This document shows positions 27,196-35,871 of a DNA stretch of 64,000 nt, piece after piece (position 1 is the first letter of the stretch; each line of letters starts with the position of its first letter). The notes under the pieces are model-generated. The model ran no database searches. It was not told the origin of the DNA and saw nothing but the letters and a program-made list of their open reading frames with translations. Position numbers and translations under genes: made by a program. Source of the stretch: Pedobacter yulinensis (GTDB lineage Bacteria > Bacteroidota > Bacteroidia > Sphingobacteriales > Sphingobacteriaceae); the NCBI RefSeq assembly GCF_003029735.1, contig NZ_KZ686270.1, positions 62,001 through 126,000 of the forward strand, in the 5' to 3' direction.

Positions 27196-29538
27196 TCAGT
27201 ACGTAAAGCCAACAGAAAGGTTAAAACGACGGCCATTGCCGCGGGCATAAATGCCGTCGCTGCCATAAAACTGCGAAATGGCAGGATAATAAACATGATT
27301 AAAGAGGTTTTCAACGCCCAGGTTAAGGCTAATGGCTTTACCGGCCCGGTAACCGGCAGAAAAGTTGAACAAGTGGTAGGCGCGAACCGGCCCTTCGCCG
27401 ATCAGGTACTTCCCGGCAGCGTTCGGTGCAAAGCGGTCACGGTTGCCAATGCGTGTCCAGTTTAACTGCAGCGAAAGATCAGATACGGCCGAAACGCTCA
27501 GGTAAGCCGTTGCTTTCGAAGGTGGAATGCGGGTTGTGTTCAGGTATACGTCTTTCTCCCCGTCAAAATTGCCATCATTGTCTACATCACCTTTGCCTTC
27601 TACTTGCGCATAATTTCCGCCAATATTGACGCCCTTAAGAACTTCAATATCGGCCTGCAGTTCGTAACCCCATACATGTTCAGGGATGCGCTGGGAAATG
27701 TAAACACCGTTTACTTCGAGCAGGTTGGCGCCAAGCCGGGATGTACTGTAGTAATACGCCGCACTGAAATTGAGCGGTCCCACCTGGCTGCTGAACCCGC
27801 CTTCGTAGTTGTTCACGATAATGGGTTTGGTTTCCAGCTGTTCAAGGGTATTCGCTTTCGCAGCCCGCAGTACCCGGCCCAGTTCGAAAACTGAAAAAGA
27901 CTGGGCATAACTCACAAACGGATTAAAATACCTCGATGCGGAATAACGTGCACCTGCATTAAAAACAAAAGCATTGTAGTTCAGTGTTCCGCCCCTCACG
28001 GCAATACTTCCCTGCCCGTTGGGCCCGGTCGCAAGCGTATTGAAGTCGTCTACAGCTATATTGATGTTCTCTGCCCGCAGCCCGGCCTTGATGGTCAGGT
28101 CGCTGAACAGGTTAGTAGAGGTCTGCAGGTAAGGCGCAAAATTGACCATATTCATGTCAGGCACCCAAAGCCGGCCGTCGACCAGGCTTTGCGAGGTGCG
28201 GTCATTCATCAGGTCTATCCCGTAATTAAGTTGTGCTGAAACCGCGTCTGAGAAAACCAATGGCGTGTTCAGGCTGGCCCGGGCGCCTTTTTTAGCCGAC
28301 TTGATGGCCGACTGTCCGCCGCCGTAAAAAGAGGCCACCTGAGAGTAGATCGTGTAAAAATCCTGGAAGTATACATTTGCCGCCAGGTCAGTTTTACCAA
28401 AGATGCGCTGATTGGTATATTGCAGGTTTGCATTGTGGTTGTACCGCGTTCCTTCTTCAGCGCCGCCACGGGTACCCCGAATGCCTATGGCGGGGCGCTG
28501 CCCATACACGCCGTTTTTCAGAACATAGTCAGACTGCTGGCGTGAACTGAAATAATTGTACATCAGCTCCAGTCGCTGTTTAGCCGACAGCGTATAGCCG
28601 ATTTTTGTAAAACCGTTGTAAGACCTGGTTTCTCCAAGCCCGTAGTCGGGCGAGATTACAAGGCCTTCGGCATCGCGGTAAACGCCTGTTTTTTCAAAGG
28701 CACCACTGACCATGTAGTCGATCCGGCCTGCTTTACCAAAGAGCTGCTGCACGGCGCGGTAGCCGACCGTGCTGTCTCCACGCGTATTCCCGGTCAGGCC
28801 AAGCTGTGAATAACCACCCAGTTTGCGGCTGGTATCGCCTCGTTTGGTCAGGTAGTTGATCAGGCCGCCTTCAGCACCGTTGCCGTAAATGGCGGTAGCT
28901 CCTTTGATGACTTCTATCCTCCCGATAACTGCAGGATCAATGCTGCGGATATCCCGGCCACCCGCACGCAGCGGTGTTGATTGCGGGATCCCGTCTATCA
29001 GGACCAGGACATTGCGGCCCCGAAGCGTTTGCCCTGAATTACCGGTCTGATTGGTCGATGTACCCAGTCCCGGAACACTGAAGGCCAGGATGTTTGCCAG
29101 GTTCGGACTGATCGCCGACTGGGTCCGGATGTCTTTTTCGCTCACAACGGTAACCGATGAGGGCGTCTGGGAAAGCGATTCTGCGCGACGGCTGGCCGAA
29201 ACAACGACATCTGACAGGTCTGCGGCCAGGTCCTGCAATCTGACAGCCAGGCTGGCTTCGCCGGCAGCATGAACCTGCACGGACAACTCAACAGGCCTGT
29301 AGCCGGTGCTTGAAATCCGCACGGTATACCGGCCTGCCGGTACACCGGCCAGGCGAAATGCTCCCGTTGCATCGGCCGAGGTGCGAAGATCAAGCTTACG
29401 GATTACCACGTTAGCCCCAGGCAAGGGACGGTCCAGCGTATCGGTTACTTTGCCTGTAACCAGACCTGAGGTCTGCGCTGCAGCTGTTGCTGAAAAAAAC
29501 AGGACGAATGCGGTTAAATACAGGAGTTGTTTGTACAT
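27196..29538 (-). CDS. TonB-dependent siderophore-type receptor
   Basis: This is a 780-residue outer-membrane receptor: signal peptide 1-21, a carboxypeptidase-regulatory-like domain at about 22-105 (VTGKVTDTLDRPLPGANVVI), a TonB-box-like DLSDVVVSASRR, and a plug at about 120-225 with VLVLIDGIPQ and IDPAVIGRIEVIKGATAIYG. The barrel ends in RRFNLSVGFTY with a terminal aromatic residue. It resembles ferrichrome/FhuE-type receptors rather than SusC. The operon continues into the PepSY gene two bases later. An AT-rich Fur-like palindrome sits 34 bases upstream of the start codon, consistent with iron control. Confidence 0.93.
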   Translation of the reverse strand: MYKQLLYLTAFVLFFSATAAAQTSGLVTGKVTDTLDRPLPGANVVIRKLDLRTSADATGAFRLAGVPAGRYTVRISSTGYRPVELSVQVHAAGEASLAVRLQDLAADLSDVVVSASRRAESLSQTPSSVTVVSEKDIRTQSAISPNLANILAFSVPGLGTSTNQTGNSGQTLRGRNVLVLIDGIPQSTPLRAGGRDIRSIDPAVIGRIEVIKGATAIYGNGAEGGLINYLTKRGDTSRKLGGYSQLGLTGNTRGDSTVGYRAVQQLFGKAGRIDYMVSGAFEKTGVYRDAEGLVISPDYGLGETRSYNGFTKIGYTLSAKQRLELMYNYFSSRQQSDYVLKNGVYGQRPAIGIRGTRGGAEEGTRYNHNANLQYTNQRIFGKTDLAANVYFQDFYTIYSQVASFYGGGQSAIKSAKKGARASLNTPLVFSDAVSAQLNYGIDLMNDRTSQSLVDGRLWVPDMNMVNFAPYLQTSTNLFSDLTIKAGLRAENINIAVDDFNTLATGPNGQGSIAVRGGTLNYNAFVFNAGARYSASRYFNPFVSYAQSFSVFELGRVLRAAKANTLEQLETKPIIVNNYEGGFSSQVGPLNFSAAYYYSTSRLGANLLEVNGVYISQRIPEHVWGYELQADIEVLKGVNIGGNYAQVEGKGDVDNDGNFDGEKDVYLNTTRIPPSKATAYLSVSAVSDLSLQLNWTRIGNRDRFAPNAAGKYLIGEGPVRAYHLFNFSAGYRAGKAISLNLGVENLFNHVYYPAISQFYGSDGIYARGNGRRFNLSVGFTY

Positions 29539-29571
29539 GAAGGTTGTTTGAGTTGCCGCAAATATATACTC

Positions 29572-29594
29572 TTATTTAGACTTAGTAAAAATAA
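29572..29594. promoter_or_regulatory. Fur-like operator palindrome
   Basis: TTATTTAGACT - T - AGTAAAAATAA is an 11-1-11 palindrome with 9 of 11 positions matching. It resembles the Bacteroidota form of the Fur box (TTATTTAGA...TCTAAATAA). It is centred about 45 bases upstream of the TonB-receptor start and about 82 bases upstream of the divergent MarR-GNAT gene. Fur binding is an inference. Confidence 0.55.
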
Positions 29595-29652
29595 TATTTA
29601 TTCCAGGCAGCGCGTTTCAATTTTCACCTAACCTGATTATATTTATGTAACC

Positions 29653-29664
29653 AATTACGTAATT
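29653..29664. promoter_or_regulatory. palindrome overlapping the MarR-GNAT start, candidate autoregulatory site
   Basis: AATTACGTAATT is a perfect 12-base palindrome ending directly at the ATG (29665). It overlaps a second inverted repeat, GTAA-CCAA-TTAC (29647-29658). MarR proteins often bind short AT-rich palindromes over their own promoters, so autoregulation is inferred. Confidence 0.45.
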
Positions 29665-30618
29665 ATGAACAAATTATTCGAACAATTGGGCAGGATTGCG
29701 CTCGGCAGCCGCCTGCGTATGCTTACCGAGACCATTACGCGCGACTCGGCGAGGATATACGCACAATATGGTATTGACCTCCATCCAAAATGGTTTCCGG
29801 TTTTTTATGTCTTGAGCCAGCAGGATTCGCTTACCATCACAGCAGCTGCAAGAGCTATCGGGCACTCCCACCCTTCTGTAAGCAAAATAGTCCGCGAAAT
29901 GAAGGCCGCCGGCCTGGCTGAAGAAATGCCGGATCCGCGCGACGGGCGCCGCACGCGGATTCGGCTTACGGAACAAGGGCGGCAGATCGCCGAACGGATC
30001 AGTGATCAGTACCTGGATGTGGAACAGGCGATCGGGCAATTGAGCGCACAGACCAATAACGACCTGTGGGCCGCCCTCGGCGAGTGGGAATACCTGCTGG
30101 AGCAAAAAAGCCTGTTGCAGCGGGTTACAGAAGCAAGGAAAATGCGGGAGAGCGGCAAGGTGACGATCATTGACTATACACCTGCGCACCGGGAGGTTTT
30201 CCGGGAGCTGAATGAAGCCTGGATCTCTGCCTATTTCAAAATCGAGGAAGCAGACCGGCGTGCGTTGGGCGATCCCGAAGGCTATATTTTAAAAAAAGGC
30301 GGTCACATTCTGGTGGCCTGTTACAACGGCGATCCCATCGGGGTTTGCGCCCTTATTCGCATGGACGATCCTGACTACCAGTTCGAGCTGGCTAAAATGG
30401 CTGTTTCGCCAGAGGCCCGGGGTAAAAACATTGGCTTTCTGCTCGGTCAGGCCATTAAAGCAAAGGCCCGGGAACTTGGCGCCCATAAGTTGTACCTGGA
30501 AAGCAACACCCGCCTGAAGCCTGCGATCGGGCTGTATCAAAAACTCGGTTTCCGGAAGATCAGCGGCCGCAGCACACCATATGAACGCTGCGATATCCAG
30601 ATGGATTGCGCGCTCTGA
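29665..30618 (+). CDS. MarR-type regulator fused to a GNAT N-acetyltransferase
   Basis: This is a 317-residue two-domain protein. Residues about 1-145 form a MarR winged helix: LTITAAARAIGHSHPSVSKIV is the helix-turn-helix and DPRDGRRTRIRLTEQGRQIA is the wing. Residues about 165-315 are a GNAT fold with AKMAVSPEARGKNIGFLLGQ (acetyl-CoA loop, normally QxxGxG/A) and LYLESNTRLKPAIGLYQKLGF. This fusion type is known in several phyla, but its substrates are mostly unknown. It is divergent from the TonB receptor and convergent with the MFS gene. A regulator that also acetylates a small molecule or a protein is the simplest reading. Confidence 0.88.
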   Translation: MNKLFEQLGRIALGSRLRMLTETITRDSARIYAQYGIDLHPKWFPVFYVLSQQDSLTITAAARAIGHSHPSVSKIVREMKAAGLAEEMPDPRDGRRTRIRLTEQGRQIAERISDQYLDVEQAIGQLSAQTNNDLWAALGEWEYLLEQKSLLQRVTEARKMRESGKVTIIDYTPAHREVFRELNEAWISAYFKIEEADRRALGDPEGYILKKGGHILVACYNGDPIGVCALIRMDDPDYQFELAKMAVSPEARGKNIGFLLGQAIKAKARELGAHKLYLESNTRLKPAIGLYQKLGFRKISGRSTPYERCDIQMDCAL

Positions 30619-30663
30619 GGGCTGGCCGGCCTGGCACGAGCATGTGTAGCGTGCTTTCATTAT

Positions 30664-30684
30664 GCCTGGCCGCCCAGGCTATTT
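30664..30684 (+). terminator. weak terminator-like hairpin
   Basis: GCCTGG-CCGC-CCAGGC is a perfect six-pair stem followed by TATTTT, 46 bases after the MarR-GNAT stop and between two convergent genes. The T-run is short, so termination efficiency is uncertain. Confidence 0.4.
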
Positions 30685-30773
30685 TCGCGAAATTTATCTC
30701 ATGAACAGCATCCTTAACGCAGGCGTTTTGACCCGCAAGTTTCAATGCCCACGGCGAATGTTACCAAGCAGAA

Positions 30774-31997
30774 TTAGGCTGCAGAAGCACCAGTGTCATC
30801 CCGGCGAAACCGCAGGTGATACAGCACATAATAGGCTACAGCAGCAAACGTGCAAAGGGCACAGAGGATCCACCAGAGGGCCGGGAAGCCATAGCGGCCT
30901 ATGACCAGGCCGCCAGCGGAAGGCCCGATGATCTGCGCAGTTGCCCAACCCATGGCGAAGATACCTGCATAACTGCCCCGGTTCTGTGCTGTGGTTCGCG
31001 CCACCCAAAAGGTTGTCATAAACGGCAGGGCCAGTATTTCGCCAAAAGTGATCAGGGACACAACCAAGATGGCACTCGATTTTCCCGCCGGGAAAACATT
31101 GATGCACAGGAAACCCAGCGCAGAAAGCAAAATACCTGCTGTTGTAAATACGAGCGGATGCCGTGAGTTCTCAAGGCGCTGAACCAGTACCATCTCGATA
31201 AAGACAATGATCAGCCCGTTCAGCGCAAGTAAAAAGCCAATGAACCGCTCATCAAAACCCCATTCAAGCTTGTAAAAAACTGGCTGGATAACCATGAACT
31301 GGACAAAACTGGAGGCATAACATAACATGACCAGGATAAAAATCAGAAACAGGCCATCTCGGTATGCGCTTTTACCAGATGCCTTTCCTGATACAGTCTG
31401 CGGAGCGGCAGATTTACGGCGGGGCATAAGTTTTAGCAGCAGCAGGGCGGCGAAAACGTTGGTACAGCCGTCTACCCAGAAAATAAGGCTGTAATCAATC
31501 GAGGCCAGCAGGCCGCCGATGCCCCCGCCTACCGACCAGCCAAGGTTGACGGCCAGGCGGTTCAGGGAAAAGGCGCGCGTGGTCGAGCCGGCATCGCTAT
31601 AGGCCGCTACAGCAGCCGTATTGGCCGGCCTCACAGCTTCATTACAAATACTCAGAATCAGGATGCCTGCAGCCATGACCTCAAAGGATCGCAAAAAACT
31701 AACTGCCACAAAAAGTGCCCCGCCAAGCAGCATAGAGCCCACCTGTACATCGTAAAAACCGATCCAGTCGGTCAGTTTGCCACCAAGAAAACTTCCGATA
31801 ATCGCGCCTGCGCCGAAAATCCCCAACAGGATGCCCGCCTGGGTTACAGTAAAATCGAGCTCGCGAATGCAGTAGATCGATAAAAAAGGCACCACCATGG
31901 TTCCGCAGCGATTAATGAGCATCACGGCACTCAGCAGCCAGCTGTCTCTTGACAGGCCAGTATAAGCACGTTTGTATAAGCTCAATATTGTTTTCAT
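30774..31997 (-). CDS. MFS transporter
   Basis: This is a 407-residue major facilitator protein with about 12 transmembrane helices, starting at ATG 31997 (MKTILSLYKRAY); the open frame extends upstream but reads into the divergent gene. LLGIFGAGAIIGSFLGGKLTDWIG carries the loop 2-3 motif, in which GGKLTDWIG corresponds to the MFS signature G-x-L-x-D-x-x-G. The second half begins after a cytoplasmic loop with MPRRKSAAPQ. It is probably a drug or metabolite exporter. It is divergent from a Crp-type regulator with 142 bases between the two starts, a common regulator-target layout. Confidence 0.88.
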   Translation of the reverse strand: MKTILSLYKRAYTGLSRDSWLLSAVMLINRCGTMVVPFLSIYCIRELDFTVTQAGILLGIFGAGAIIGSFLGGKLTDWIGFYDVQVGSMLLGGALFVAVSFLRSFEVMAAGILILSICNEAVRPANTAAVAAYSDAGSTTRAFSLNRLAVNLGWSVGGGIGGLLASIDYSLIFWVDGCTNVFAALLLLKLMPRRKSAAPQTVSGKASGKSAYRDGLFLIFILVMLCYASSFVQFMVIQPVFYKLEWGFDERFIGFLLALNGLIIVFIEMVLVQRLENSRHPLVFTTAGILLSALGFLCINVFPAGKSSAILVVSLITFGEILALPFMTTFWVARTTAQNRGSYAGIFAMGWATAQIIGPSAGGLVIGRYGFPALWWILCALCTFAAVAYYVLYHLRFRRDDTGASAA

Positions 31998-32139
31998 GGT
32001 TTTCAGGTTGAGGAGCGGGCCGCAAATTACGTGCTCTCTGCGCAAGAGACTTGTAAAAAACCGACATGAATGAGGCTGTATCCTGCATGGCGTAAGCTGC
32101 CCGATTGCCGGCAGGCTGTTTCTTTCGTAGCTTAGCATC

Positions 32140-32733
32140 ATGATCCCAGAACCCGCCTTCAACCTGCTCGCTGAACACGTTTCCCGGCATGTGCGACTAA
32201 CACCCACAGAGACAATCATTTTCCGCGCGTTGCTGGTACCGCATCGGATTCCGAGAAAAGGTTTTCTGCTGCGCCCTGGCGAGATCAGCCGTGCCGAAAG
32301 TTTTGTTACCAAAGGCTGCCTGCGTGCTTATACCATTGACGAAAACGGGTTCGAGCACATCTTGCTGTTTGCCAGTGAGGGTTGGTGGGTCAGTGACCTG
32401 CACAGTTTCCTGACCCAGCGCCAGGCGACCTGTTATATCGAAGCGTTGGAAGACACCGAGGTTCTGCAAATCGGCAAAACGCAGCTGGAAATGCTTTACC
32501 AGCAGGTGCCGAAATTTGAGCGGTTCTTCAGAATGCTGCTGCAGAACGCATATGTAGCGCAGCAACAGCGCATTGCTGACGGCCTGGCCCATACCGCAGC
32601 GCAGCGCTACCAGCGCTTTCTGGCACATTACCCGCAGCTTGAGCAAAGACTTTCCCAGAAGCATATTGCGGCATATCTGGGCATAACGCCGGTTTTTCTG
32701 AGCATACTTAAACGGAAATTGCTGGCGCGTTGA
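32140..32733 (+). CDS. Crp/Fnr family transcriptional regulator
   Basis: This 197-residue protein has an N-terminal cyclic-nucleotide-binding-like beta-roll (about 25-115; GFLLRPGEISRAESFVTKGC, then FASEGWWVSDL) and a C-terminal winged helix at about 145-195 with LSQKHIAAYLGITPVFLSILKRKL. The C-terminal part is short, as in the Bacteroidota subgroup. No cysteine cluster for an iron-sulphur centre and no cAMP-contacting Arg are evident, so the effector is unknown. It lies between the divergent MFS gene and a co-directional DoxX gene (62 bases on), and both are likely targets. Confidence 0.88.
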   Translation: MIPEPAFNLLAEHVSRHVRLTPTETIIFRALLVPHRIPRKGFLLRPGEISRAESFVTKGCLRAYTIDENGFEHILLFASEGWWVSDLHSFLTQRQATCYIEALEDTEVLQIGKTQLEMLYQQVPKFERFFRMLLQNAYVAQQQRIADGLAHTAAQRYQRFLAHYPQLEQRLSQKHIAAYLGITPVFLSILKRKLLAR

Positions 32734-32795
32734 TTTCTTAAACTACATTAACTGCGCGTCTTTCGGGCAACACGTTCTTTGTTCAAAAAAAGAAT

Positions 32796-33251
32796 ATGAA
32801 CAAACTGCTGTTTGCTACCGGCCGCGACGCCGGTGCTGTCATTGCCAGGCTAACCCTTGGGCTGATTATTTTTCCGCATGGTGCGCAAAAGGTATTCGGC
32901 TGGTTTAACGGGCCGGGATTTGAAAAAGAAATGCATTTTTTCACAACCCAGCTGCACCTGCCCTGGCTTGTGGGGCTCATGGTCATCATTACCGAGTTTG
33001 CCGGATCGCTTTGCCTGCTGGCCGGACTGGCCGCGCGCTGCTGGGCCCTGGCTACCATTGCGCTCTTTACGGGCATTATCCTGCTTGAGCACCTGCAATT
33101 TGGTTTTTTTATGAACTGGTTCGGCAACCAGAAAGGTGAAGGTTTCGAGTATCACCTGCTGGTTATCGGACTTGCGCTGATCGTGTTGCTGAAGGGCGCT
33201 GGGAGCCTTTCTGCAGACCGGCTGATCATGCCGGCCGCAGGCCGAAAGTAA
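32796..33251 (+). CDS. DoxX family membrane protein
   Basis: This is a 151-residue inner-membrane protein with four predicted transmembrane helices. ARLTLGLIIFPHGAQKVFGWF is the classic DoxX N-terminal helix with the GxQK loop, and GLMVIITEFAGSLCLLAGL is the second helix with the conserved Glu. DoxX-like proteins are linked to quinone or thiol redox in other bacteria, but the exact role of this type is not established. It follows the Crp-like regulator gene on the same strand. Confidence 0.88.
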   Translation: MNKLLFATGRDAGAVIARLTLGLIIFPHGAQKVFGWFNGPGFEKEMHFFTTQLHLPWLVGLMVIITEFAGSLCLLAGLAARCWALATIALFTGIILLEHLQFGFFMNWFGNQKGEGFEYHLLVIGLALIVLLKGAGSLSADRLIMPAAGRK

Positions 33252-33284
33252 GCAGATGCACACGCCATATGCTCATGTCTGGAA

Positions 33285-34286
33285 TTATTCTACGCAGGTG
33301 GTTGTCCTGCTGCGCCTGCGCATCCAGTTGAAGGGACTGCGTCCCGGCGAACCCTGTAAGGAACGTTTCAGGTACTTGTCCAGGTTGATCAGCAACACGC
33401 TGAACAGGATAACAACCAGGCCGGCGATGTGCCAGAATCCAATGTGCTCCCCGGCGAAAAAGACACCAAGCAACACCGCGATAACGGGATTTACGTACGA
33501 ATGGGTACCCACCTGTGTGGCCGACCTGACTTTCAGCAACCATACGTAAGAACTGAAGGCAGCGATCGAGCCGAACAGGATCAGGTAAAGGATAGCCAGC
33601 CAGGACCGGAGCGGCACAGCCTGTGCATCAAAAGCAGCAAATTCGTTGTTCAGGGCCGACATGGGAAGAAAGGCCAGGCCCGCAATGATCATTTGCCAGG
33701 CCGTATTGACGCTTACCGGCGAATTGCTTGTTTTGCCTTTCGACCAGAGCGATCCGGCAGCCCAGGCAACCGGGGCCAGGGCAAGGAGGATGATGCCTTG
33801 AAAATAACCAGCTGTTACGTGAGCGGTTTGTTGCCCAAGTTCCTGGCCGAACAAAAGCAACACGCCCGCGAATCCGGTAATGAGCCCGAGCAGCGTGGCC
33901 GGATTGCGCAGGTTGACGCGCCAGTTGGCCTTGTCAAGCACCACCAGCCAAACCGGGTTGGCAGACACCATGATGGCAACCATGGCGCTTGGCAGCACCT
34001 GCTCTACCCAGATCACGATGCCATTTGCAATGAACAGCATCAGGATGCCACCAACTCCGGAATTAATCACATCCCGGAAATTCCAGATCGGCTGTTTTCT
34101 GAGGGCACACCAGCCGAGCAGCAGCAAACCTGCCAGAATGTACCTGACCGCTCCCATCAGCATGGGCGGAAACCCTTCTACGGCCATCCGTATAAAAAAG
34201 TAAGTGGAACCCCACACTACGTAGACAATAGCAAACGCAATCACTATGTATAAGGTGGCTGCTTTCGGTTTAAGATTCGGTGTCAT
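33285..34286 (-). CDS. EamA/DMT family transporter
   Basis: This is a 333-residue protein with ten predicted transmembrane helices in two EamA repeats. The start is ATG 34286 (MTPNLKPKAATLY); the frame continues upstream through the promoter and is not expected to be translated there. VYVVWGSTYFFIRMAVEGFPP is the first-helix signature and YLILFGSIAAFSSYVWLLK is a repeat-two signature. This family exports amino acids or other metabolites. It is divergent from a MocR regulator, a pair often seen for amino-acid or amine export. Confidence 0.9.
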   Translation of the reverse strand: MTPNLKPKAATLYIVIAFAIVYVVWGSTYFFIRMAVEGFPPMLMGAVRYILAGLLLLGWCALRKQPIWNFRDVINSGVGGILMLFIANGIVIWVEQVLPSAMVAIMVSANPVWLVVLDKANWRVNLRNPATLLGLITGFAGVLLLFGQELGQQTAHVTAGYFQGIILLALAPVAWAAGSLWSKGKTSNSPVSVNTAWQMIIAGLAFLPMSALNNEFAAFDAQAVPLRSWLAILYLILFGSIAAFSSYVWLLKVRSATQVGTHSYVNPVIAVLLGVFFAGEHIGFWHIAGLVVILFSVLLINLDKYLKRSLQGSPGRSPFNWMRRRSRTTTCVE

Positions 34287-34306
34287 CGTTTTTTTAATTC
34301 GGTCCC

Positions 34307-34314
34307 CAAAATTA
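34307..34314 (-). promoter_or_regulatory. candidate -7 element for the EamA gene
   Basis: On the minus strand this reads TAATTTTG, an exact TAnnTTTG match, 20 bases upstream of ATG 34286. The first copy of the MocR direct repeat (34336-34345) lies where the -33 region would be. Confidence 0.45.
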
Positions 34315-34335
34315 CGGCTGGTTTGGGCTATCTTT

Positions 34336-34368
34336 ATAGTCCAGACTTTATAAACCCAATAGTCCAGA
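34336..34368. promoter_or_regulatory. direct repeat, candidate MocR binding site
   Basis: ATAGTCCAGA occurs twice in direct orientation, at 34336-34345 and 34359-34368 (23-base period, about two helical turns). The second copy ends on the A of the regulator's start codon. MocR/GabR/PdxR regulators are known to bind direct repeats at the intergenic region of divergent genes, which is exactly this layout. Confidence 0.65.
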
Positions 34369-35870
34369 TGTCCCTGCTTTTTCAAACCGTTCAAATCGAC
34401 AAAAACCTGAGCGTTCCTGTTTATCTGCAGATCGCGAATACGATCATCTGCCGCATCCGTTCAGGGAGTCTTAAGCCGGGTGCAGCCTTGCCGGCCAGCC
34501 GCCAACTGGCCGCCGGGCTTGGCGTGCACCGCAAGACCGCCATTGCTGCATACGATGAGCTGTATGCGCAGGGTTGGGTGAACGTAGTGGCCCGTAAGGG
34601 CATTTTTGTGGCGCATGAATTGCCCGAAATCAGTCCGCAGCCCATGCCGAACGGCAGCATTGTGCCATCATACCCGGCGCACAGCCATTTTGAACTTGAT
34701 CAGGGGCTTTTTCCGAACGGAATGTCAAGTCTGGCCAAGGCTGATCAGCACCTGAACTTTAACGATGGCTTTCCCGACACGCGCCTCGCACCGGTCGAAC
34801 TGCTGATCAGGGAGTACCGCCGGTTTGCAGGTTATCAGTTTACCCCAAAATACCTGATGTACGGACCGGTATGCGGCTCGGAAAACCTCCGCACTGAACT
34901 GGCGCATTTCCTGGCAAAAACACGTGGTCTGAATGTGCGGCCGCAGCACATTATCATTACCAAGGGCGCGCAGATGGCGCTTTACCTGCTCTCGCAGGTG
35001 CTTTTTAAGCCAAATGATGTTATCATCGTGGCCGATCCCGGTTTTGATGGGGCGAACGAGGTGTTCAGGCATGCCGGCGCGCGCGTGCTGTGCGTACCGG
35101 TCGATGAGCAGGGCATGGACCTCGACGCGGTAGAGGCACTGTGCCGGCAGCAACCAGTCAGGGCAATTTATGTCATCCCACACCACCACATGCCTACAAC
35201 GGTTAGCCTGAGTCCGGAAAGGCGCATGCGCTTGCTGGAACTGGCCAGGAAACACCGCTTCGCAATCTTTGAAGACGATTACGATTATGATTTCCATTAC
35301 AGCAGCAGTCCGATCCTCCCCCTTGCCAGCGCTGATTTTTCGGGCAGCGTGGTGTACATCGGTTCATTTTGCAAAACGATCGCTCCCGGCATCAGGATCG
35401 GTTTTGTCGTCGCACCGCCCGACCTTATCAACCAAATGGCTATTCTGCGCAAAATGATAGACCGGCAGGGCGAACAGCTGCTCGAAGAAGCGATTGCGAA
35501 CATGCTGAAAAACGGCGACATTGGGCGGCACCTGAAAAAAATGAATAAAATTTACCACGAGCGCCGCGACCTGCTTTGCAGGCTGCTGGAAACCGAAATG
35601 GCAGGAAAAATTCGATTCCGGGTGCCTGACGGGGGCCTCGCCATATGGGTCGAATACCTGAACGGCGTGAGCCCGGCCAGGGTTACCGCAAAAGCGCTAG
35701 AAATGGGCCTGCACGTAGGCAGTGGCGAGGGGTACTTTGCCGACCACAGCCAGCAACCCTTTGTCAGGCTGGGTTTCGCCTCCATGAACGAGCAGGAACT
35801 GCGTGAGGCTGTCAGCATTCTTGGCAGGGCATTCGACCGTGCCGCGATCGAACTGCCCGGCCGGCCATGA
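34368..35870 (+). CDS. MocR-type PLP-dependent transcriptional regulator
   Basis: This is a 500-residue fusion of a GntR winged helix (about 15-85; GSLKPGAALPASRQLAAGLG and HRKTAIAAYDEL) to a fold-type I aminotransferase-like domain (about 120-495). The PLP lysine is expected in VYIGSFCKTIAPGIRIGFV (SFCKT), and the phosphate/ring contacts include EDDYDYDFHY and ITKGAQMAL. The start is ATG 34368; a TTG at 34323 would extend over the repeat region. It probably controls the divergent EamA transporter and itself through the direct repeat. The ligand is likely an amino compound that reacts with PLP. Confidence 0.92.
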   Translation: MSLLFQTVQIDKNLSVPVYLQIANTIICRIRSGSLKPGAALPASRQLAAGLGVHRKTAIAAYDELYAQGWVNVVARKGIFVAHELPEISPQPMPNGSIVPSYPAHSHFELDQGLFPNGMSSLAKADQHLNFNDGFPDTRLAPVELLIREYRRFAGYQFTPKYLMYGPVCGSENLRTELAHFLAKTRGLNVRPQHIIITKGAQMALYLLSQVLFKPNDVIIVADPGFDGANEVFRHAGARVLCVPVDEQGMDLDAVEALCRQQPVRAIYVIPHHHMPTTVSLSPERRMRLLELARKHRFAIFEDDYDYDFHYSSSPILPLASADFSGSVVYIGSFCKTIAPGIRIGFVVAPPDLINQMAILRKMIDRQGEQLLEEAIANMLKNGDIGRHLKKMNKIYHERRDLLCRLLETEMAGKIRFRVPDGGLAIWVEYLNGVSPARVTAKALEMGLHVGSGEGYFADHSQQPFVRLGFASMNEQELREAVSILGRAFDRAAIELPGRP

Positions 35871-35871
35871 G

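Noticed and set aside
31998..32312. N-terminal extension of the MFS gene by about 105 codons
   Set aside because: The extension reads into the divergent Crp-like gene and is polar, while ATG 31997 directly precedes the first membrane helix.
33429..34253. Plus-strand open frame of 274 codons over the EamA gene
   Set aside because: It is antisense to ten well-formed membrane helices; the product is Gln/Arg-rich without a domain.
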